This document shows, in pieces, positions 23,030 to 25,759 of a stretch of DNA of 25,759 bases (position 1 is the first letter of the stretch; each line of letters starts with the position of its first letter). Made by a program: the position numbers and the translations under genes. The DNA is from an uncultured Lachnospiraceae bacterium. GTDB lineage: Bacteria; Bacillota; Clostridia; Lachnospirales; Lachnospiraceae. Below the pieces are notes generated by a model. The model was not told where the DNA came from and searched no databases. It was given only the letters and a program-made list of their open reading frames with translations. The stretch lies in the NCBI GenBank assembly GCA_910585295.1, contig CAJUDE010000053.1:1-25759 (forward strand), given 5' to 3'.

Positions 23030-23548
23030 TTATAACTTTCTAATATCTGTGAAACTTATCTCAACCGGTGTTTCACGACCGAACAGGTCTACATTGATTG
23101 TAACCATCTGCTTCCCATGGTTCATGGTCTGGATTATGCCAACCGTATCTTTCCAGACACCGCCGGTTACACGGATGGAATCACCCTCTTCAAAGTCTAC
23201 AACCATTTGATTATCAACCTGAATACCCAATGGCCTCATTTCAGCTTCAGTGAGCGGCACGGGTTTGGAACCCGGACCAACAAATCCGGTAACACCTCTG
23301 GTATTTCTGACCACATACCATATATCATCATTCATAACCATATTAATCAGAACATATCCTGGAAACATTTTTTTCTCAACGTTTTTCTTCACGCCATTTT
23401 TCATTTCCACAACACTCTGCATTGGGACCCTGACTTCCAAAATCTGGTCTTCCAAATGCCGATTCTCTATTGTTTTCTCAATGTTCTCCTTGACTTTATT
23501 TTCATAACCTGAATAGGTATGAACTACGTACCAGTTTGCCTCTGCCAT
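23030..23548 (-). CDS. nusG: Transcription termination/antitermination factor NusG
   Basis: Binds RNA polymerase and modulates pausing and termination. 172 residues from ATG 23548. The NGN domain begins NWYVVHTYSGYENKVKENIEK and includes KMFPGYVLINMVMND, and the C-terminal KOW domain is at about 120-172 (GDSIRVTGGVWKDTVGII). It is encoded 16 bases after secE and upstream of rplK, the order found in most Firmicutes. Confidence 0.98.
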   Translation of the reverse strand: MAEANWYVVHTYSGYENKVKENIEKTIENRHLEDQILEVRVPMQSVVEMKNGVKKNVEKKMFPGYVLINMVMNDDIWYVVRNTRGVTGFVGPGSKPVPLTEAEMRPLGIQVDNQMVVDFEEGDSIRVTGGVWKDTVGIIQTMNHGKQMVTINVDLFGRETPVEISFTDIRKL

Positions 23549-23564
23549 AAACCACCTATGCCTC

Positions 23565-23771
23565 CTATAATTTCACCAGGTTATCCACGCCAAACCGGAT
23601 AAGGACATCCAGTACGGCGATAATCAGACCTAATACGACAGAAACAGCCACTACAGCGGCCGTCTGCCTGCTAAGTGATTTTTTATCCGGCCAGATAATT
23701 TTGCCAAACTCAGCCTTAAGACCTGTGAACCAGCTTGTTTTTGAAGCTTTTTCTGTATTGGTTTCTCCCAT
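23565..23771 (-). CDS. secE: Preprotein translocase subunit SecE
   Basis: Small essential subunit that clamps SecY in the membrane. 68 residues with one membrane helix (about 38-60, AAVVAVSVVLGLIIAVLDVLI) after an amphipathic segment containing the conserved EFGKIIWPDKK. The short single-helix form is usual for Firmicutes. ATG 23771 has GGAGG upstream. It lies between rpmG and nusG. Confidence 0.97.
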   Translation of the reverse strand: MGETNTEKASKTSWFTGLKAEFGKIIWPDKKSLSRQTAAVVAVSVVLGLIIAVLDVLIRFGVDNLVKL

Positions 23772-23852
23772 TTTTTACCTCCAGCGGCGCGGCTTGCGCC
23801 ATCCATCCAGGGATGGTCAAAAATATTTTAACCTTCACTCTGCTTCATTCCA

Positions 23853-24002
23853 TTACTTGGTTTCTTTGTGTAACGTGTGTTTCCTGCAGAATTTGCAGTA
23901 CTTCTTTGTCTCCATTCTGTCCGGATGAGTTTTCTTATCTTTGGTCATGTTATAGTTACGTTGCTTACATTCCGTACATGCCAGTGTGATTCTTGTGCGC
24001 AC
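23853..24002 (-). CDS. rpmG: 50S ribosomal protein L33 (GTG start)
   Basis: A 49-residue ribosomal protein starting at GTG 24002 after GGAGGTGG. The sequence begins MRTRITLACTECKQRNY and ends CRKHTLHKETK. It keeps the two zinc-binding pairs CTEC and CKFC, so this is the zinc (C+) form. First gene of the rpmG-secE-nusG-rplKA unit, with its own promoter at 24069-24097. Confidence 0.96.
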   Translation of the reverse strand: MRTRITLACTECKQRNYNMTKDKKTHPDRMETKKYCKFCRKHTLHKETK

Positions 24003-24068
24003 AACTTCCACCTCCACTTAATTTCTAATTTTAGGCATAAAAAAAAGACCTACTTCCATCGCTAGTCC

Positions 24069-24097
24069 ACTATACCATATTCTCAGGATTTCGTCAA
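24069..24097 (-). promoter_or_regulatory. Sigma-A promoter of rpmG-secE-nusG-rplKA
   Basis: On the minus strand TTGACG (24097-24092) and TATAGT (24074-24069) are 17 bases apart. The leader of about 60 nt contains an eight-U run. Confidence 0.82.
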
Positions 24098-24134
24098 TAA
24101 CTTTTCCTTAAATCAAAAAAAACCAAAAGGTATG

Positions 24135-24161
24135 TAAAAAATTTTGTAGAACTTCCGATAT
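24135..24161 (+). promoter_or_regulatory. Sigma-28 (SigD/FliA) type promoter of the FliD-like gene
   Basis: TAAA (24135-24138), 15 bases, then TCCGATAT (24154-24161). The sigma-28 consensus is TAAA, about 15 bases, GCCGATAA, so 11 or more of 12 key positions fit in spirit, with only the first G and last A differing. It points to expression with late flagellar genes. Confidence 0.72.
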
Positions 24162-24211
24162 ATATAGTAATTATATGATAAACACAAAAGTATACATGGA
24201 GTAATTTTGTG

Positions 24212-24252
24212 CCCCCATGCCCCGGCATGATTTCACGGATGAAAGGAGGGGA
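24212..24252 (+). promoter_or_regulatory. Structured leader with GGA motifs before the FliD-like gene
   Basis: A hairpin CATGCC-cc-GGCATG (24218-24231) is followed by TTTCA-CGGA-TGAAA, a small stem with GGA in its loop (24232-24245), and then the ribosome site AGGAGGGG with a second GGA. Paired GGA motifs, one over the ribosome site, are the known pattern of CsrA binding in the leader of Bacillus flagellin. CsrA control is inferred only. Confidence 0.4.
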
Positions 24253-24257
24253 TATAT

Positions 24258-25559
24258 ATGACTGCTATCGATACTGCTTATAATTATTACCTAAGCACTT
24301 ATGGAAAGCAATCTGCTTCCCGTTATGATTCGCATAAAAAAAGCGAATTGCGCAATATATATAATACGATTGTAAAAATTAATAAAGACTCCCCCCTCTA
24401 TAAAATCAAACATACAGGGGATGTCCAAAAATTTGCCATCGACATCAAAGAAAGCACCCGGCTAATTAAAAATGTGGTTGCCTCCCTTTCAGATGCAGAG
24501 GAGGGCATAGGCAATGCATTTCAGAAAAAGGTCGCGGTCTCCTCGCAGGAAGACGTTGTTTCTGCTAATTATATAGGAAACCACAAGGAGCCGCAGGAAT
24601 TAGATAATTTTCTGGTTGAAGTGAAGGAGCTTGCCTCCCCCCAAATTAATCTGGGGAACTTTTTGCAAAAGAACCATTTGACATTGAACCCTGGCTCTTA
24701 TTCTTTTGACTTGGAGAATACTACATCGACCTTTGAATTTCAGTTTAATATTAATCCAGATGATACGAACTACACCACACAGTTAAAACTTGCGAATTTA
24801 ATCACCAATGCAGATATTGGCTTAAAGGCTTCTGTTATTGAGGACGACAATGGTCTGAGCGCGCTTCAGGTTGAGTCTGCCTCCACAGGGATAGTGCCTG
24901 GAGAGCCTTATCTCTTTTCTATTTTTCCGCAAGGGACGCATGATTCTATCTCGGCTATTGAGTCGCTTGGCATTAACCATGTCACCCAGGAAGCCAAGAA
25001 TGCGGTATTTCTGTTAGATGGCGTAGAGCGTACTTCCTATTCCAATACTTTTACAGTCGGCCATTCCTTTGAATTAAAGCTCCACGGCATCAGCGAGGAA
25101 GGGAACCCTGCTGTGATTGGCTTTAAGACCAATGCAGACGCCATGGCTGACAATATCCAGACTTTGGTGGATTCTTACAACGCAATCCTCCATACTGCAA
25201 ATAGATACTCTGACACACAGAGCCAGAGCAAATTGCTTTACCGGGACATGAGCAGCACAGCCTTCACATTCCAGAACAGTTTAGAAGGCATTGGGCTTAT
25301 GGTCGGTGAGACTGGAGAAATCTCTATAGATAAGGCATTGTTGACGGAATCTGTTACGGAAGAAAATTCACAAGAACATTTGTCTGTGTTAAATGAATTT
25401 AAAGACCTCTTAAACACGAAGGCAAATAATGCCTCCCTGGATCCAATGAAATATGTAGATAAAATCCTTGTCACTTATAAGAACCCTGTAAAAGACCATC
25501 TTGTCACCCCTTATATCACTTGTATTTATTCTGGGATGATGATGGATCGGTATTGCTAA
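24258..25559 (+). CDS. FliD-related filament-cap-like protein, isolated from other flagellar genes
   Basis: A 433-residue protein related to the flagellar hook-associated protein 2 (FliD) family. The N-terminal 90 residues are helical (LRNIYNTIVKINKDSPLYKI, ESTRLIKNVVASLSDAEEGI), the middle is beta-rich (NPGSYSFDLENTTSTFEFQF, LLDGVERTSYSNTFTVG, the last resembling the FliD insertion with a short Ig-like segment), and the C-terminus is helical again (NIQTLVDSYNAILHTANRYS, then EISIDKALL), as in FliD_C. It ends YSGMMMDRYC. No signal peptide is present, as expected for a type III flagellar substrate. ATG 24258 follows AGGAGGGG. The gene sits alone, divergent from rpmG, behind a sigma-28-type promoter. 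It could be a second FliD, a FliD-like surface protein or a regulator; the family call is moderately sure. Confidence 0.72.
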   Translation: MTAIDTAYNYYLSTYGKQSASRYDSHKKSELRNIYNTIVKINKDSPLYKIKHTGDVQKFAIDIKESTRLIKNVVASLSDAEEGIGNAFQKKVAVSSQEDVVSANYIGNHKEPQELDNFLVEVKELASPQINLGNFLQKNHLTLNPGSYSFDLENTTSTFEFQFNINPDDTNYTTQLKLANLITNADIGLKASVIEDDNGLSALQVESASTGIVPGEPYLFSIFPQGTHDSISAIESLGINHVTQEAKNAVFLLDGVERTSYSNTFTVGHSFELKLHGISEEGNPAVIGFKTNADAMADNIQTLVDSYNAILHTANRYSDTQSQSKLLYRDMSSTAFTFQNSLEGIGLMVGETGEISIDKALLTESVTEENSQEHLSVLNEFKDLLNTKANNASLDPMKYVDKILVTYKNPVKDHLVTPYITCIYSGMMMDRYC

Positions 25560-25576
25560 GCAAGAGCAAAGCACGT

Positions 25577-25607
25577 AAGCCCCTCAATTATGAGGGGCTT
25601 GTTTTTT
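25577..25607 (+). terminator. Terminator of the FliD-like gene
   Basis: Perfect ten-base stem AAGCCCCTCA/TGAGGGGCTT with loop ATTA, then G and six T residues, 17 bases after the stop codon. Confidence 0.92.
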
Positions 25608-25643
25608 GATGCGTGCCGGGTACGGCCGCGTTCGCGAGATTCT

Positions 25644-25707
25644 TTTTATTCTATAGGAAAGATCTTGTCACGCTAAAGCGTGAAAGTATCTTTCCTATAG
25701 AATAAAA
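25644..25707. repeat. Palindromic dispersed repeat, copy 2
   Basis: Perfect 20-base arms (25644-25663 and 25688-25707; core CTATAGGAAAGAT) surround the inner hairpin CACGCT-aa-AGCGTG (25669-25682). Read on the minus strand, the order of words matches copy 1 at 20452-20508. Confidence 0.85.
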
Positions 25708-25759
25708 TAGCTTTTATCGCACTGCGGCGGGTATGAAATCTGTCGCAAAGCGACCCGCC
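25708..25759. repeat. Flank of repeat copy 2, cut by the window end
   Basis: Contains GCGGCGGGTA, ending in GACCCGCC, so GGCGGGT and ACCCGCC form an inverted repeat around GTCGC-aaa-GCGAC. The minus-strand words ACCCGCCGC and GTGCG match the spacer next to copy 1. The repeat probably continues to the right. Confidence 0.5.

Noticed and set aside
23772..23852. tRNA-Trp gene expected between rpmG and secE in some clostridia
   Set aside because: The 81-base gap has no cloverleaf, only a small CCATC/GATGG hairpin.
24003..24062. Attenuator in the rpmG leader, from a U-rich run after a GACTA/TAGGTC stem
   Set aside because: The stem is short and imperfect and would begin at the transcription start itself, so a functional terminator is not supported.

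Overview
The window looks like a chromosomal segment of a gut-type clostridium, most likely Lachnospiraceae. This rests on the style of the ribosomal and RNA polymerase genes (short clostridial beta' subunit, beta subunit with an acidic tail), the strong AGGAGG-type ribosome binding sites, an ECF sigma factor paired with a DUF4179 protein, and Tn916-like mobile-element genes. No rRNA or tRNA gene and no CRISPR array was seen.

Region 1 (1 to about 5115) is a mobile element lying just downstream of tuf. It holds a Tn916-type integrase and excisionase, a divergent XRE regulator, a RepA-like ATPase, a candidate oriT and the start of a MobV/Pre relaxase. The relaxase is cut after its HLHM motif by the end of a second element, whose large serine recombinase enters from the left edge, so two elements are nested. 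Between the XRE gene and the tuf-side end lies what reads as a complete type I toxin-antitoxin locus of the Fst/par kind: a 30-residue membrane peptide (4794-4886, minus), a convergent RNA of about 78 nt (about 4686-4763, plus) with its own promoter, a shared bidirectional hairpin, and two short repeats that make the RNA complementary to the peptide's translation start.

Region 2 (5116-24002, all minus strand) is the conserved translation/transcription block. In transcription order it runs rpmG, secE, nusG, rplK, rplA, then an L10 leader with its own promoter, rplJ, rplL, an ECF sigma factor with its DUF4179 partner, rpoB, rpoC, an unrecognised gene, rpsL, rpsG, fusA and tuf. Separate sigma-A-type promoters are visible before rpmG, the L10 leader, rpoB, rpsL and tuf. 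Terminators are visible after rplL, after the DUF4179 gene, after rpoC and after tuf. The classical rplJL-rpoBC unit is therefore split by the sigma/anti-sigma pair and a palindromic repeat.

Region 3 (24003-25759) carries a FliD-related gene on the plus strand. It is preceded by a sigma-28 (SigD/FliA) type promoter and a leader with GGA motifs, which suggests co-regulation with late flagellar genes although no other flagellar gene is present. It ends in a strong terminator, followed by a second copy of the palindromic repeat that also lies between rplL and the sigma factor.
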